Shown here in pieces: positions 17,633 through 27,283 of a stretch of 64,000 nucleotides of DNA. The stretch spans positions 62,001-126,000 of the forward strand of contig NZ_QUZU01000004.1 in the NCBI RefSeq assembly GCF_004682055.1. The letters are read 5' to 3'. Origin of the DNA: Pseudomonas kairouanensis (GTDB taxonomy: Bacteria > Pseudomonadota > Gammaproteobacteria > Pseudomonadales > Pseudomonadaceae). The translations under genes were made by a program, and so were the position numbers. The notes beneath the pieces were generated by a model. It was given only the letters and a program-made list of their open reading frames with translations, was not told where the DNA came from and made no database searches. The number at the start of each line of letters is the position of its first letter. The first letter of the stretch is position 1.

Positions 17633-18679
17633 GTGACTTCCTTCTCCGCCGCCCAACGCACCCGCGTCACCATGCTCGACGTCGCCCAACACGCCGGCGT
17701 GTCCAAAGCCAGCGTCTCGCGTTTTATCGGCGACGACCGCGCCCTACTCTCCGATGCCATCGCCCAGCGCATCGAACAAGCCATTGACCACCTCGGTTAT
17801 CGCCCCAACCAGATGGCCCGTGGCCTTAAGCGCGGCCGCACACGCCTGATTGGCATGCTGGTGGCAGACATTCGCAACCCCTACTCCATTGCCGTGATGC
17901 ACGGCGTCGAAACCGCCTGCCGCCAACACGGCTACAGCCTGGTGGTGTGCAACACCGACCGTGATGACGAACAGGAGCGTCAGCACTTGGCGGCGCTGCG
18001 CTCGTACAACATCGAAGGGTTGATCGTGAACACCCTCGGCCATCACCTGGACCAACTGCTGGAACTGCAACGGGAAATGCCCCTGGTGCTGGTGGACCGC
18101 AAGGTTGAGCCGCTGCACAGCGACCTGGTGGGGCTGGATAACCCGGCGGCGGTGCGCATGGCAGTGGAGCATTTGCAGCAACAGGGTTATCGCGATGTGT
18201 TGTTGGTAAGTGAGGCCACAGACGGCACCAGCTCGCGGTTGGAGCGTGTGGAAAGTTTCAAGCAGGAAATCGCCAACCGCCCGCAGTTGACCGGCGCCGT
18301 GTTGGAGTTGAACGCTGAATTGGAACACCACCTGCAGATTTTTTTGGCCAAGTCCGGGCCCAAGGCGTTGTTTTGTGCCAACGGCGTGGCGGCATTGGCC
18401 TGTACCCGTGCGTTAAAGAGCCTGGGCTGCAACCTGTTCGAGGATATCGGCCTGATCGCCCTGGATGACCTGGACTGGTATCCGCTGGTAGGTACAGGTA
18501 TCACCGCCCTCGCCCAACCGACCGAGGCCATCGGTGCCACAGCGTTCGACTGTCTGCTCAAGCGCCTGCGTGGCGATACCGAGCCGACACGCACCCTGGA
18601 TTTCCCACCCCAACTCATCATCCGCGGCTCCACCAACCCCTGTAGGAGCGAGCTTGCTCGCGAAAATCGCCAACGGTAA
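17633..18679 (+). CDS. ptxS: PtxS, LacI-family regulator of ketogluconate use
   Basis: A 348-residue LacI/GalR repressor starting at a GTG. The N-terminal helix-turn-helix (VTMLDVAQHAGVSKASVSRF, residues 12-31) and hinge are followed by a periplasmic-binding-type effector domain. Identification as PtxS rests on two TGAAACCGGTTTCA operators (before this gene and before kguE) and on the kguEKTD operon directly downstream. The effector in the family is 2-ketogluconate. Oddly, the last ~13 residues (CRSELARENRQR) are encoded by the left arm of a REPIN, so the original stop codon seems to have been lost or displaced by the repeat. Confidence 0.93.
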   Translation: MTSFSAAQRTRVTMLDVAQHAGVSKASVSRFIGDDRALLSDAIAQRIEQAIDHLGYRPNQMARGLKRGRTRLIGMLVADIRNPYSIAVMHGVETACRQHGYSLVVCNTDRDDEQERQHLAALRSYNIEGLIVNTLGHHLDQLLELQREMPLVLVDRKVEPLHSDLVGLDNPAAVRMAVEHLQQQGYRDVLLVSEATDGTSSRLERVESFKQEIANRPQLTGAVLELNAELEHHLQIFLAKSGPKALFCANGVAALACTRALKSLGCNLFEDIGLIALDDLDWYPLVGTGITALAQPTEAIGATAFDCLLKRLRGDTEPTRTLDFPPQLIIRGSTNPCRSELARENRQR

Positions 18680-18740
18680 CGCGGGCATCCTGAATGAACA
18701 CGGTGTGCTCAGGATTTTCGCGAGCAAGCTCGCTCCTACA
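18641..18740. repeat. REPIN overlapping the 3' end of ptxS
   Basis: 100-bp pair of inverted GAGCTTGCTCGCGA-class REP units. The first 39 bp are translated as the ptxS C-terminus; the rest lies between ptxS and the kguE operator. Confidence 0.92.
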
Positions 18741-18765
18741 GAGAGCGTGTTTTTTTGAACAAAAA

Positions 18766-18779
18766 TGAAACCGGTTTCA
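18766..18779. promoter_or_regulatory. PtxS operator upstream of kguE
   Basis: Second perfect TGAAACCGGTTTCA palindrome, ending 13 bp before the kguE start codon and just ahead of its ribosome site. Bound repressor here would block transcription of the kgu operon. Confidence 0.92.
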
Positions 18780-18792
18780 GAGGTAAACAACA

Positions 18793-19575
18793 ATGCACAA
18801 ATACCCCGTCTCCATCAGCCTCTCCAGCTACGGCGCCGACTTGGTTCGACAGCAAGGCCAGTTGAGCTTTGTCGAGCTGCTCAAGGCCTCCGGCGCCCAG
18901 CGCATCGAGTGGCGTGAAGAATTACTGACCACTGAGCACCCGGCTGAACTGGCCCAGGCCGCTGAACACCACCAATTGCAATCGGTGTTCTCATCACCCC
19001 TGGAGCTGTGGGTCGCTGGCCGTGCCCAGCCCAATGCCGAACTCATTGCCACCCTGAACCGCGCCCAAACCTTTGGCGCGCAATGGCTCAAAGTCTCCCT
19101 CGGCTATTTCACCGACACCAACGACCTGGAAAGCCTGCACGCCCTGCTCGCCCGCCACCCGGTGCAGTTGCTGGTGGAAAACGACCAGACCCTGCACGGC
19201 GGACGCATCGAACCGATGCAGCGCTTCTTCACCGAAGTGGAACGCCTGGGCCTGCCGGTCAAGATGACCTTCGACATCGGCAACTGGCAGTGGCAAGACC
19301 AATCCGCCCTCACCGCTGCACGCCTGCTGGGCCGGCATGTGGATTACCTGCACTGCAAGGCCGTGGCCCGACGTGCAGACGGCAAATTGGTGGCCGTGCC
19401 GCCGGGCGCCACTGACCTGCATCTGTGGGAACAACTGCTCAAGCATATGACTCAAGGAATTACTCGGGCGGTGGAATTTCCGTTGCAAGGTGATGACCTG
19501 ATTGACGTCACTGCACAACAGGTCAGCGCCCTCGCCGTCCTTGGCCAACCCCGCGTGGAGAACGCCCATGTCTGA
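18793..19575 (+). CDS. kguE: KguE, sugar phosphate isomerase/epimerase-like protein
   Basis: A 260-residue TIM-barrel protein of the xylose-isomerase-like (AP endonuclease 2) superfamily. Metal-binding residues of the fold are visible in LLVENDQTLHGG (E in strand 5), MTFDIGNWQW (D in strand 6), YLHCKAV (H) and AVEFPLQG (E). It is the first gene of the ketogluconate operon and overlaps kguK by 8 bp. Its exact reaction in 2-ketogluconate metabolism is not established, as far as I know. Expression should be under PtxS through the operator immediately upstream. Confidence 0.9.
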   Translation: MHKYPVSISLSSYGADLVRQQGQLSFVELLKASGAQRIEWREELLTTEHPAELAQAAEHHQLQSVFSSPLELWVAGRAQPNAELIATLNRAQTFGAQWLKVSLGYFTDTNDLESLHALLARHPVQLLVENDQTLHGGRIEPMQRFFTEVERLGLPVKMTFDIGNWQWQDQSALTAARLLGRHVDYLHCKAVARRADGKLVAVPPGATDLHLWEQLLKHMTQGITRAVEFPLQGDDLIDVTAQQVSALAVLGQPRVENAHV

Positions 19576-20509
19576 GATCGATATCCTCTCGTTTGGTGAA
19601 ACCATGGCGATGTTTGTCGCTGAGCAAACCGGCGATTTGGCCCAGGTGGCGCAGTTTCATAAACGTATTGCGGGCGCCGACAGCAATGTGGCCATCGGCT
19701 TGTCGCGGTTGGGTTTCAACGTCGCCTGGCTGAGCCGGGTGGGCAATGACTCGTTAGGCCGCTTTGTGGTCGACACGCTGCAAAAGGAAGGCCTGGATTG
19801 CCGGCATGTGGCGGTCGACCCGCTGCATCCCACGGGTTTTCAATTCAAGTCCCGTGAAGAGGCCGGCGCCGACCCGCAGGTCGAGTATTTCCGCAAGGGT
19901 TCAGCGGCCAGTCACTTGTCTATCGCGGCTATCAGCCCAGCGCTGCTGCAAGCCCGCCATTTGCATGCCACCGGCATTCCGCCAGCGTTGTCCGAAGCAA
20001 CCCGTGAGCTGTCCACCGAGCTGATGACGCAAATGCGCAAGGGCGGGGGCAGCGTGTCGTTCGACCCGAACCTGCGCCCATCGCTGTGGGCTAACGAGCA
20101 GACGATGATCCGCGAAATAAACGCCCTCGCCACCCACGCCGACTGGGTCCTGCCGGGCCTGGGCGAAGGCCGCCTGCTCACCGGGTTTGACGACCCGGCG
20201 GATATCGCCGCGTTCTACCTCGACCAGGGCGCCGAAGCCGTTGCCATCAAGCTCGGCGCAGACGGCGCCTACTACCGCACCCACCTGGACCAGGGCTTTA
20301 TCGCCGCCGTGCCCGTGGAAAAAGTCGTGGACACCGTAGGCGCCGGCGACGGTTTTGCCGTGGGCATGATCAGCGCCCTGCTGGAAAACCTGAGCTTCCC
20401 CGAGGCGGTACAACGCGGCAACTGGATCGGTAGCCGCGCCGTGCAGAGTCGCGGAGATATGGAAGGTTTGCCCACCCGTCTGGAATTACCCGTTCGATCC
20501 GTTGCGTAA
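19568..20509 (+). CDS. kguK: KguK, 2-ketogluconate kinase
   Basis: A 313-residue PfkB-family sugar kinase. The ATG at 19568 (MSEIDILSFGETMAMF) gives the usual family start and overlaps kguE by 8 bp. The N-terminal PfkB signature (GADSNVAIGLSRLG) and the C-terminal signature with the catalytic Asp and anion hole (DTVGAGDGFAVG) are both intact. It phosphorylates cytoplasmic 2-ketogluconate to 2-keto-6-phosphogluconate, which KguD then reduces. The next gene, kguT, starts 46 bp downstream. Confidence 0.93.
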   Translation: MSEIDILSFGETMAMFVAEQTGDLAQVAQFHKRIAGADSNVAIGLSRLGFNVAWLSRVGNDSLGRFVVDTLQKEGLDCRHVAVDPLHPTGFQFKSREEAGADPQVEYFRKGSAASHLSIAAISPALLQARHLHATGIPPALSEATRELSTELMTQMRKGGGSVSFDPNLRPSLWANEQTMIREINALATHADWVLPGLGEGRLLTGFDDPADIAAFYLDQGAEAVAIKLGADGAYYRTHLDQGFIAAVPVEKVVDTVGAGDGFAVGMISALLENLSFPEAVQRGNWIGSRAVQSRGDMEGLPTRLELPVRSVA

Positions 20510-20555
20510 CTCAACTACCTGTTGCCACAACTACAACAAGCTCAGGAGCCACCCC

Positions 20556-21848
20556 ATGGAAACCGTGAAACTCGCCACCCGCCGTTGGTGGTACATCATG
20601 CCCATCGTTTTTATCACCTACAGCCTGGCGTACCTGGACCGCGCCAACTATGGCTTCGCTGCCGCCTCCGGAATGGCCGAAGACCTGATGATCACTCCCG
20701 GCATGTCGTCGCTGCTGGGGGCGCTTTTTTTCCTTGGCTACTTTTTCTTCCAGGTGCCGGGGGCGATCTACGCGCAAAAGCGCAGCGTCAAGAAGCTGAT
20801 TTTTGTCAGCCTGATCCTCTGGGGCGGCTTGGCCACCCTCACTGGCGTGGTGTCCAACGCCTACATGCTGATCGTGATTCGCTTCACGCTTGGCGTGGTC
20901 GAGGCGGCGGTGATGCCAGCAATGTTGGTGTACCTGTGCCATTGGTTCACCCGCGCCGAACGCTCCCGCGCCAATACCTTCCTGATCCTCGGCAACCCGG
21001 TGACTATGCTGTGGATGTCGGTGGTGTCGGGCTACCTGGTGCAGCATTTCAGCTGGCGCTGGATGTTTATCATCGAAGGCCTGCCAGCGGTGTTGTGGGC
21101 GTTTATCTGGTGGAAACTGGCCGATGAGCGTCCCAAGGACGCCCAGTGGCTCAGCGACAGCGAAAAACACAGCCTGGAAAGCGCCCTCGCCGCCGAACAG
21201 GTGGGTATCAAGGCCGTGAAGAACTACAGCGAAGCGTTCCGTTCGCCCAAGGTGATCGTGCTGGCGTTGCAGTTCTTCTGCTGGAGCATCGGCGTATATG
21301 GCTTTGTGCTGTGGCTGCCGTCGATCCTCAAGGCCGGGTTGAAGATGGACATGGTCGAGGCAGGCTGGTTGTCGGCGCTGCCTTACCTGGCGGCGGTGAT
21401 TGGCATGCTGGTGGTGTCCTGGGGCTCGGACAAGCTGCAAAAGCGTAAGCGCTTTGTATGGCCGCCGCTGCTGATCGCCTCCATTGCCTTCTATGGGTCC
21501 TACGCCCTCGGCGCCGAACATTTCTGGTGGTCCTACACCCTGCTGGTGATCGCGGGGGCGTGTATGTATGCGCCTTACGGCCCGTTCTTCGCCATTGTCC
21601 CGGAGATCCTGCCCGCCAACGTGGCCGGTGGCGCCATGGCGCTGATCAACAGCATGGGCGCCTTGGGTTCGTTCGGCGGTTCGTACCTGGTGGGTTACCT
21701 CAATAGCAGCACCGGCTCGCCCGGCGCCTCGTACCTGCTGATGAGCGGCGCGTTGCTGCTGTCGGTGGTGCTGACGATTTTCCTCAAGCCTGGCGCCAGC
21801 GACCGCTCGCCCGCACCCACCCTCGAATTGAAGGCCAAGACCGCATGA
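20556..21848 (+). CDS. kguT: KguT, 2-ketogluconate transporter (MFS)
   Basis: A 430-residue major facilitator of the anion:cation symporter group with 12 predicted transmembrane helices. Visible hallmarks are the early AYLDRANYGFA motif in helix 1, FLGYFFFQVPGA in helix 2 and the loop YAQKRSVKKLIF. The ATG at 20556 has a CAGGAG ribosome site and is preferred to an upstream extension. It imports 2-ketogluconate made in the periplasm from glucose and gluconate. Its stop overlaps the kguD start (ATGA). Confidence 0.93.
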   Translation: METVKLATRRWWYIMPIVFITYSLAYLDRANYGFAAASGMAEDLMITPGMSSLLGALFFLGYFFFQVPGAIYAQKRSVKKLIFVSLILWGGLATLTGVVSNAYMLIVIRFTLGVVEAAVMPAMLVYLCHWFTRAERSRANTFLILGNPVTMLWMSVVSGYLVQHFSWRWMFIIEGLPAVLWAFIWWKLADERPKDAQWLSDSEKHSLESALAAEQVGIKAVKNYSEAFRSPKVIVLALQFFCWSIGVYGFVLWLPSILKAGLKMDMVEAGWLSALPYLAAVIGMLVVSWGSDKLQKRKRFVWPPLLIASIAFYGSYALGAEHFWWSYTLLVIAGACMYAPYGPFFAIVPEILPANVAGGAMALINSMGALGSFGGSYLVGYLNSSTGSPGASYLLMSGALLLSVVLTIFLKPGASDRSPAPTLELKAKTA

Positions 21849-22822
21849 AAAAGTCTGTCGTGTTGTACAAGAAACTCTCCGCGCCGCTGATGGCACGCCT
21901 GCATGAACACGCTGACGTCACGCTGATTGAAGCGCTGGACGAGACCGGCCTGGGTAAACTGCGCGACGCGTTGCCCACCGCCCACGGCCTGCTGGGTGCC
22001 AGCCTGCGCCTGGATGCCAAGCTGCTCGACTTGGCGCCGCAACTGGAGGCCGTGGCCAGCGTGTCCGTGGGCGTCGACAACTACGATATCGACTACCTGA
22101 CCACGCGCGGCATCCTGCTCAGCAACACCCCCGATGTACTCACCGAAACCACCGCCGACACCGGCTTTGCGCTGATCCTGGCCACAGCCCGCCGTGTGGT
22201 GGAGTTGGCCGACATGGTGCGCGCCGGCCAATGGAACAAAAACATCGGCCCGGCGCACTTTGGCAGCGACGTGCACGGCAAGACCCTGGGCATCATCGGC
22301 ATGGGCCGTATCGGCGAGGCGTTGGCCCAGCGTGGGCATTTTGGTTTTGGCATGCCGGTGATTTACCACAGCCATTCGCCCAAGCCATTGGTAGAAAAAC
22401 GCTTTGGCGCACAGTACCGCAGCCTCAATGAATTGCTGCAACAGGCCGATTTTGTCTGCCTGACGCTGCCGCTCACCGCCGAGACCGAAAAGCTGATCGG
22501 CGCCGAAGAGTTTGCACTGATGGGCCCGGAGACAATCTTTATCAATATCTCGCGAGGCAAGGTGGTGGATGAGGCGGCGCTGGTTGCGGCGCTGCAGCAA
22601 CGCACGATACGGGCGGCGGGGTTGGATGTGTTTGAGCGTGAGCCGTTGGCTCATGACTCGCCGTTGTTGCGTTTGAACAACGTGGTGGCTACTCCCCACA
22701 TGGGTTCGGCAACCCATGAGACGCGGGAGGCGATGGCCAAGTGTGCGGTGGATAACCTGTTGCAGGCGTTGGCCGGTGAGAGGCCGAAGAATTTGGTGAA
22801 TGCCGCGGCCTGGAAGCAATAA
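21845..22822 (+). CDS. kguD: KguD, 2-keto-6-phosphogluconate reductase
   Basis: A 325-residue D-isomer-specific 2-hydroxyacid dehydrogenase (GhrB-like). The Rossmann motif is GKTLGIIGMGRIGEALAQRG. The catalytic Arg lies in NISRGKVVDEAAL, the Glu in DVFEREPL and the His in TPHMGSAT. It reduces 2-keto-6-phosphogluconate to 6-phosphogluconate, feeding the Entner-Doudoroff route. Last gene of the operon; a REPIN follows 23 bp later and could stabilise or terminate the message. Confidence 0.92.
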   Translation: MKKSVVLYKKLSAPLMARLHEHADVTLIEALDETGLGKLRDALPTAHGLLGASLRLDAKLLDLAPQLEAVASVSVGVDNYDIDYLTTRGILLSNTPDVLTETTADTGFALILATARRVVELADMVRAGQWNKNIGPAHFGSDVHGKTLGIIGMGRIGEALAQRGHFGFGMPVIYHSHSPKPLVEKRFGAQYRSLNELLQQADFVCLTLPLTAETEKLIGAEEFALMGPETIFINISRGKVVDEAALVAALQQRTIRAAGLDVFEREPLAHDSPLLRLNNVVATPHMGSATHETREAMAKCAVDNLLQALAGERPKNLVNAAAWKQ

Positions 22823-22845
22823 CCCCTGACACAACACAAAACCAA

Positions 22846-22934
22846 TGTGGGAGCGGGCTTGCTCGCGAATACGTTATGTCAGTCACACCTATGCAAACTG
22901 ACAGACTGCCTTCGCGAGCAAGCCCGCTCCCACA
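22846..22934. repeat. REPIN between kguD and the chemoreceptor gene
   Basis: Inverted REP units TGTGGGAGCGGGCTTGCTCG and its complement span 89 bp. The sequence is a variant of the GAGCTTGCTCGCGA class (GGGCTTGCTCGCGA). It lies between two convergent genes. Confidence 0.92.
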
Positions 22935-22953
22935 TTTTTGATCTCATTCCAAA

Positions 22954-24579
22954 TCAAATAACGAACCTGGCCACCATCCCATTCAAATCCACCGCCAGCC
23001 GCGACAGTTCATGGCTGGCCGCGCTGGTCTGGTTGGCACCCGCCGCCGACTGAGTGGCCAGGTCGCGGATATTCACCAGGTTGCGGTCCACTTCGCGGGA
23101 GACCTGGGCCTGTTCTTCGGACGCGCTGGCGATCACCAGGTTGCGTTCGTTGATCAGGCTGATGGACTGGGTGATCTGCTCCAGCGCCACACCGGCCGCG
23201 CGGGCCATTTCCAGGGTGTTCTGGGTGCGCTGGTTGCTCTGCTGCATCGATTGCACGGCTTCACCGGTGCCGTTCTGGATACCGGCGACCATTTTTTCGA
23301 TCTCCTGGGTCGACTGCGCGGTGCGATGGGCCAGGGCCCGCACTTCGTCGGCCACCACCGCAAAGCCACGCCCGGCTTCACCGGCCCGCGCAGCTTCGAT
23401 GGCCGCGTTGAGTGCCAGCAGGTTGGTCTGCTCGGCAATGGCGCGGATCACGTCCAGCACCTTGCCGATATCACGGCCTTGAGTGGCCAGGCCTTCAATC
23501 AACACAGCGGTGTTCTGCACGTCCTGGGTCATGGTCTGGATCGCGCCGACGGTTTCCACCACGCGGTCGCGACCTTCACGCGCGGCCTGGTTGGACTGGC
23601 CTGAAGCCTCGGACGTGGACACTGCATTGCGCGCCACTTCTTCAACGGCAGCGGTCATCTCGTTGACTGCCGTGGCGGCCTGGTCGATTTCATTGTTCTG
23701 TTGCTGCAGGCCTTTGGACGCCTCTTCGGTGACCGCGCTCAATTCTTCAGCGGCAGACGCCAACTGCGTGGCGGAGCCTGCGATGTGCTGGATGGTCTGG
23801 CGCAGGTTGGCTTGCATGGCGGCCAGGGCGTGGAGCAGGCGCGCCGGCTCATCCTTGCCATCGTCTTCGATGGCTTTGCTCAGGTTGCCAGCGGCAATGG
23901 TCTCGGCCACTTCAACGGCTTTGCGCAAGGGTGTGACGATGCTGCGGGTGAGCAGCCAAGCGAGTAATACCGTGAGCAACGCCGCCACGACCGACACCGC
24001 AATAACACCGGTCACTGCCCCGTCGAAGCTTTGCCCGGCTTCGGCGTCGGCGGTCTTGGCATCGGCGGCGTTGATGGCGATGAGTTTGTTCAACTGCTCG
24101 CCCATCAGGTCGGTGCCGTCCTTGATGCGCGTGTTGATCAAGGTCCGCATCTCATCGACCTTGCCCTGCTTGGACAAGGCCAACATCTCGGCCTGGGCCT
24201 TGAAGTAGTTGTCCAGCGTGCCGACAAAGGTTTTGTACAACGCCGTTTCCTCGGTGCCAGCAGGCAGCGCCGCGTAACTGGCCTGGGCCGCCTTGACCTT
24301 GTCAGCCAGCGCACTCATGCGGGTTTCGGCTTCCTGCAGAGCGGCTGGCTCACGGTTGACGAGCACGCGAAAAGAGAGGATGCGCAGGCGCAGCACGTTT
24401 TCGGTGATGATGCCCAAGGACGTGACACTGGGTAGCTGGGTGGCGCTCATGTCCACAGAAGACTGACGGATCTGCGTCATGCGGTTGACCGCGAACACCC
24501 CTAATAAAATCACTAACAGCGCAATGAAGGCGAAACCGAGGAACGCGCGTGGAGCAATATTCAATTGGCGAAGGGACAT
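22954..24579 (-). CDS. Methyl-accepting chemotaxis protein
   Basis: A 541-residue chemoreceptor. The ATG at 24579 ([16 protein letters not shown]) puts a transmembrane helix at about 12-32; the upstream ATG would add 22 unlikely residues. The periplasmic ligand domain (about 35-190) is helical, like the four-helix-bundle MCP family. A second transmembrane helix (about 190-212) and HAMP follow. The cytoplasmic signalling tip is the conserved [19 protein letters not shown] region. The C-terminus (MVARFVI) has no CheR-docking pentapeptide. The ligand is unknown. Confidence 0.92.
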   Translation of the reverse strand: MSLRQLNIAPRAFLGFAFIALLVILLGVFAVNRMTQIRQSSVDMSATQLPSVTSLGIITENVLRLRILSFRVLVNREPAALQEAETRMSALADKVKAAQASYAALPAGTEETALYKTFVGTLDNYFKAQAEMLALSKQGKVDEMRTLINTRIKDGTDLMGEQLNKLIAINAADAKTADAEAGQSFDGAVTGVIAVSVVAALLTVLLAWLLTRSIVTPLRKAVEVAETIAAGNLSKAIEDDGKDEPARLLHALAAMQANLRQTIQHIAGSATQLASAAEELSAVTEEASKGLQQQNNEIDQAATAVNEMTAAVEEVARNAVSTSEASGQSNQAAREGRDRVVETVGAIQTMTQDVQNTAVLIEGLATQGRDIGKVLDVIRAIAEQTNLLALNAAIEAARAGEAGRGFAVVADEVRALAHRTAQSTQEIEKMVAGIQNGTGEAVQSMQQSNQRTQNTLEMARAAGVALEQITQSISLINERNLVIASASEEQAQVSREVDRNLVNIRDLATQSAAGANQTSAASHELSRLAVDLNGMVARFVI

Positions 24580-24816
24580 AGGGGGGATGCTCTCAGAAGT
24601 AGTATTTGCGAGCGTCCCTGCCGCGAAACGATCAGTGGGCGTCAACGCGCCGTTCTAACCTTTGGTCACCACTGTTGTGATTGGAATGTGGGCCTAAACG
24701 AGGTATCGGCAGCGCCCATGGTTTCCCACAGGGGCTTCATTAATATTTTTTTACACTTCTGACGACTGGCACTTTCTGGCATCCTGCGCCTCCCTTTTCT
24801 GACCCGAGCCCGCATT

Positions 24817-26244
24817 TTGTCTGACGCACAAGCTCCTCGCCCCCGCTATAAATCCGACCTGATCTACGGCCTGGAAGACCGCCCGCACTTCACTGCCGCG
24901 ATTTTTGCTGCGTTGCAGCATGTGCTGGCCAGTTTTGTCGGGATCATCACCCCAACGCTGATCGTCGGTGGCGTGCTGGGCCTGGAAAGCGAAGTGCCGT
25001 ACCTGGTGAGCATGGCGCTGTTCGTGTCAGGGCTCGGCACGTTTGTACAAGCGCGCACGTTCGGCCCTATTGGTTCGGGGCTGTTGTGCCTGCAGGGCAC
25101 CAGCTTTTCGTTTATCAGCGTGATCCTCAGCGCGGGGTTCATGGTCAAGGCGCGGGGAGGCGGCACCGACGAGATCCTTTCGACGATCTTTGGCATCTGC
25201 TTTTTCGCGGCGTTTATCGAAGTGGTGCTCAGCCAGTTCATCGGCAAGCTGCGTAAGCTGATCACCCCCGTGGTCACCGGCACCATCATCACCCTGATGG
25301 GCTTGTCGCTGATCAAGGTGGCGGTCACCGACATGGCCGGCGGCTTTGGCGCCCAGGACTTGGGCGCGGCTGGCAATATGGGCCTGGCGGCCCTGGTGCT
25401 GCTGACCATCGTGGTGCTCAACCGCTTCAGCAATCCATTCCTGCGCCTGGGCTCGATCGTGATCGGCCTGACGTTGGGCTTTATCGTCGCCTGGATGATG
25501 GGCCGTGTGGACCTGGCGGCGCTGCCCCAGGTGCCGTTGGTTAGCGTACCGGTGCCGTTCAAGTACGGATTCTCGTTTGACTGGGTAGCGTTTATACCGG
25601 TGGCGGTGATCTTCCTGATTTCACCGTTGGAAGCGGCTGGTGACCTGACGGCCAACTCGATGATTTCCCAACAGCCGGTCAAAGGCCCGCTGTATATCAA
25701 GCGCATCAAGTCCGGGCTGCTGGCCGACGGCCTCAATTCGGCAGTGGCTGCGACCTTCAACAGCCTGCCCATGGTCACCTTCGCCCAGAACAATGGTGTG
25801 ATCCAACTCACCGGCGTGGCCAGCCGCTACGTGGCCTATTTTATTGCCGGCCTGTTGGTACTGCTGGGGCTGTTCCCGATGATCGGCGCGGTGCTGCAAC
25901 TGATGCCCAAGCCTGTATTGGGTGGCGCGACCCTGATCATGTTCGGCACCGTGGCCGTGGCCGGCATCAAGATCCTCGCCGAAGCCGGGCTGCACCGACG
26001 CAATGTGCTGATCGTGGCGATCTCCCTCGGTATGGGCCTGGGGGTGGCCGCCGTGCCGGAAGTGCTGCGCGACCTGCCCAAGGCGCTGCACAACATCTTC
26101 GAATCGCCGATTACCGTGGGCGCCTTCTGTGCAATCTTGCTGAACATTTTCCTGCCGGAAGAGTTCATAGAACTGGAAGAAGATGAATTCGATCCGGAGT
26201 CCTCTACCCTCAAAGTGATGCAAGACCCGGACGTCACGAAATAG
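24817..26244 (+). CDS. NCS2-family nucleobase (xanthine/uracil-type) permease
   Basis: A 475-residue inner-membrane transporter with about 14 hydrophobic segments. NCS2 features are visible: AALQHVLASFVGIITP in helix 1, the QGTSFSF loop, the FISPLEAAGDLTANS-type helix 8 region and SLPMVTFAQNNGVIQLTG, the substrate-site motif. It most resembles the XanP/UacT branch, but the substrate cannot be decided by eye. The start is a TTG at 24817 without a clear ribosome site; no in-frame ATG occurs before residue 62. A short acidic tail follows the last helix. The LEA-type lipoprotein gene follows after 12 bp. Confidence 0.88.
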   Translation: MSDAQAPRPRYKSDLIYGLEDRPHFTAAIFAALQHVLASFVGIITPTLIVGGVLGLESEVPYLVSMALFVSGLGTFVQARTFGPIGSGLLCLQGTSFSFISVILSAGFMVKARGGGTDEILSTIFGICFFAAFIEVVLSQFIGKLRKLITPVVTGTIITLMGLSLIKVAVTDMAGGFGAQDLGAAGNMGLAALVLLTIVVLNRFSNPFLRLGSIVIGLTLGFIVAWMMGRVDLAALPQVPLVSVPVPFKYGFSFDWVAFIPVAVIFLISPLEAAGDLTANSMISQQPVKGPLYIKRIKSGLLADGLNSAVAATFNSLPMVTFAQNNGVIQLTGVASRYVAYFIAGLLVLLGLFPMIGAVLQLMPKPVLGGATLIMFGTVAVAGIKILAEAGLHRRNVLIVAISLGMGLGVAAVPEVLRDLPKALHNIFESPITVGAFCAILLNIFLPEEFIELEEDEFDPESSTLKVMQDPDVTK

Positions 26245-26256
26245 GAGCACCTATAT

Positions 26257-26718
26257 ATGCGCAAGCTCATGGTTCTATCGCTACTGCTGCTGACCTTGAG
26301 CGCCTGCGCGCTGTTGCCCAACCGTGACCCGGTGAATATCAATGTAGTGGGCATCGAGCCGCTGCAAAGCCAGGACCTGGAAGTACGCTTCGCGGTGAAG
26401 CTGCGGGTGCAGAACCCCAACGAAACGGCAATCGACTACAACGGCGTAGCCCTGGACCTTGAGGTCAACGGCCGGCCGTTGGCATCGGGGGTGAGTGATC
26501 AAGCCGGAAGCATCCCACGCTTTTCCGAGACCGTTCTGATGGTGCCGGTGAGTGTTTCGGCGTTCTCTGTGTTGCGTCAGACCCTGGGCCTGAGCCAGAC
26601 CCAAAGCCTGAACAACCTGCCCTATGTGCTGCGGGGCAAACTCGCCGGTGGCCTGTTTGGCACGATGCGCTTTGTAGACCGTGGCACTCTGGACCTACCG
26701 AACACGGCTACTTGGTGA
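26257..26718 (+). CDS. LEA type 2 (WHy domain) lipoprotein
   Basis: A 153-residue protein with a lipoprotein signal (LLLTLSAC, acylated Cys at 17). The rest is one LEA-2/WHy domain: LEVRFAVKLRVQNPNETAIDYNGVALDLEVNG carries the typical N-P-N turn of this water-stress-associated fold. It is probably anchored in the outer membrane. Genes of this kind are common and poorly characterised in Pseudomonas. It is co-directional with the permease and followed closely by an acetyltransferase gene. Confidence 0.85.
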   Translation: MRKLMVLSLLLLTLSACALLPNRDPVNINVVGIEPLQSQDLEVRFAVKLRVQNPNETAIDYNGVALDLEVNGRPLASGVSDQAGSIPRFSETVLMVPVSVSAFSVLRQTLGLSQTQSLNNLPYVLRGKLAGGLFGTMRFVDRGTLDLPNTATW

Positions 26719-26723
26719 ACGCC

Positions 26724-27275
26724 ATGCAACCGACGCTATATACCGAGCGGCTGATTCTGCGCCCACTGACCCTGGACGATGCCGAAGCCATCCAGCAGCA
26801 ATTTGCCCACTGGGAAGTGGTGCGCTATCTCAACGCTGTGGTGCCTTGGCCCTACCCGGCCGATGGCGCACGCAGCTACCTGGAGCACGTAGCGTTGCCG
26901 GCCATGGCACGGGGCGAGGAATGGCATTGGTCAATTCGCCTCAAAAGCGCACCTGAAAGGCTGATCGGCAACGTCTGCCTGTCGGATACCGTGGACGACA
27001 ACCGTGGTTTTTGGCTGGGCCCACAATGGCAGGGCCTTGGGCTGATGAGCGAAGCCAGTGCGGTGGTGACCGATTACTGGTTTGGCGTGCTCGAACGCCC
27101 GGTATTGCGTGTCCCCAAGGCAGCACCCAACCTTGGGTCGCGACGGATCTCCGAGCGAGAGGGGATGCGGTTGATCAGGACGGAAGAGGGGCAGTTTGTC
27201 GAGGGCACCTTCCCTCGGGACATTTGGGAGATGACCGGCGAGGAATGGCTGAAAACCAATTCCCCCAACCAATGA
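26724..27275 (+). CDS. GNAT-family N-acetyltransferase (RimJ/RimL-like)
   Basis: A 183-residue GNAT protein. The N-terminus QPTLYTERLILRPLTLDDAE is typical of the RimJ-like branch. The acetyl-CoA region (WLGPQWQGLGLMSEA) and a NLGSRRISEREGMRLI helix follow. The ATG at 26724 is chosen; a GTG at 26715 overlapping the lipoprotein stop is possible. The substrate is unknown (protein N-termini or small amines are typical). Confidence 0.85.
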   Translation: MQPTLYTERLILRPLTLDDAEAIQQQFAHWEVVRYLNAVVPWPYPADGARSYLEHVALPAMARGEEWHWSIRLKSAPERLIGNVCLSDTVDDNRGFWLGPQWQGLGLMSEASAVVTDYWFGVLERPVLRVPKAAPNLGSRRISEREGMRLIRTEEGQFVEGTFPRDIWEMTGEEWLKTNSPNQ

Positions 27276-27283
27276 AAATCTAA

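Noticed and set aside
20511..21896. 461-residue open frame on the minus strand
   Set aside because: Antisense shadow of kguT, with His/Gln/Arg-rich low-complexity sequence and no ribosome site.
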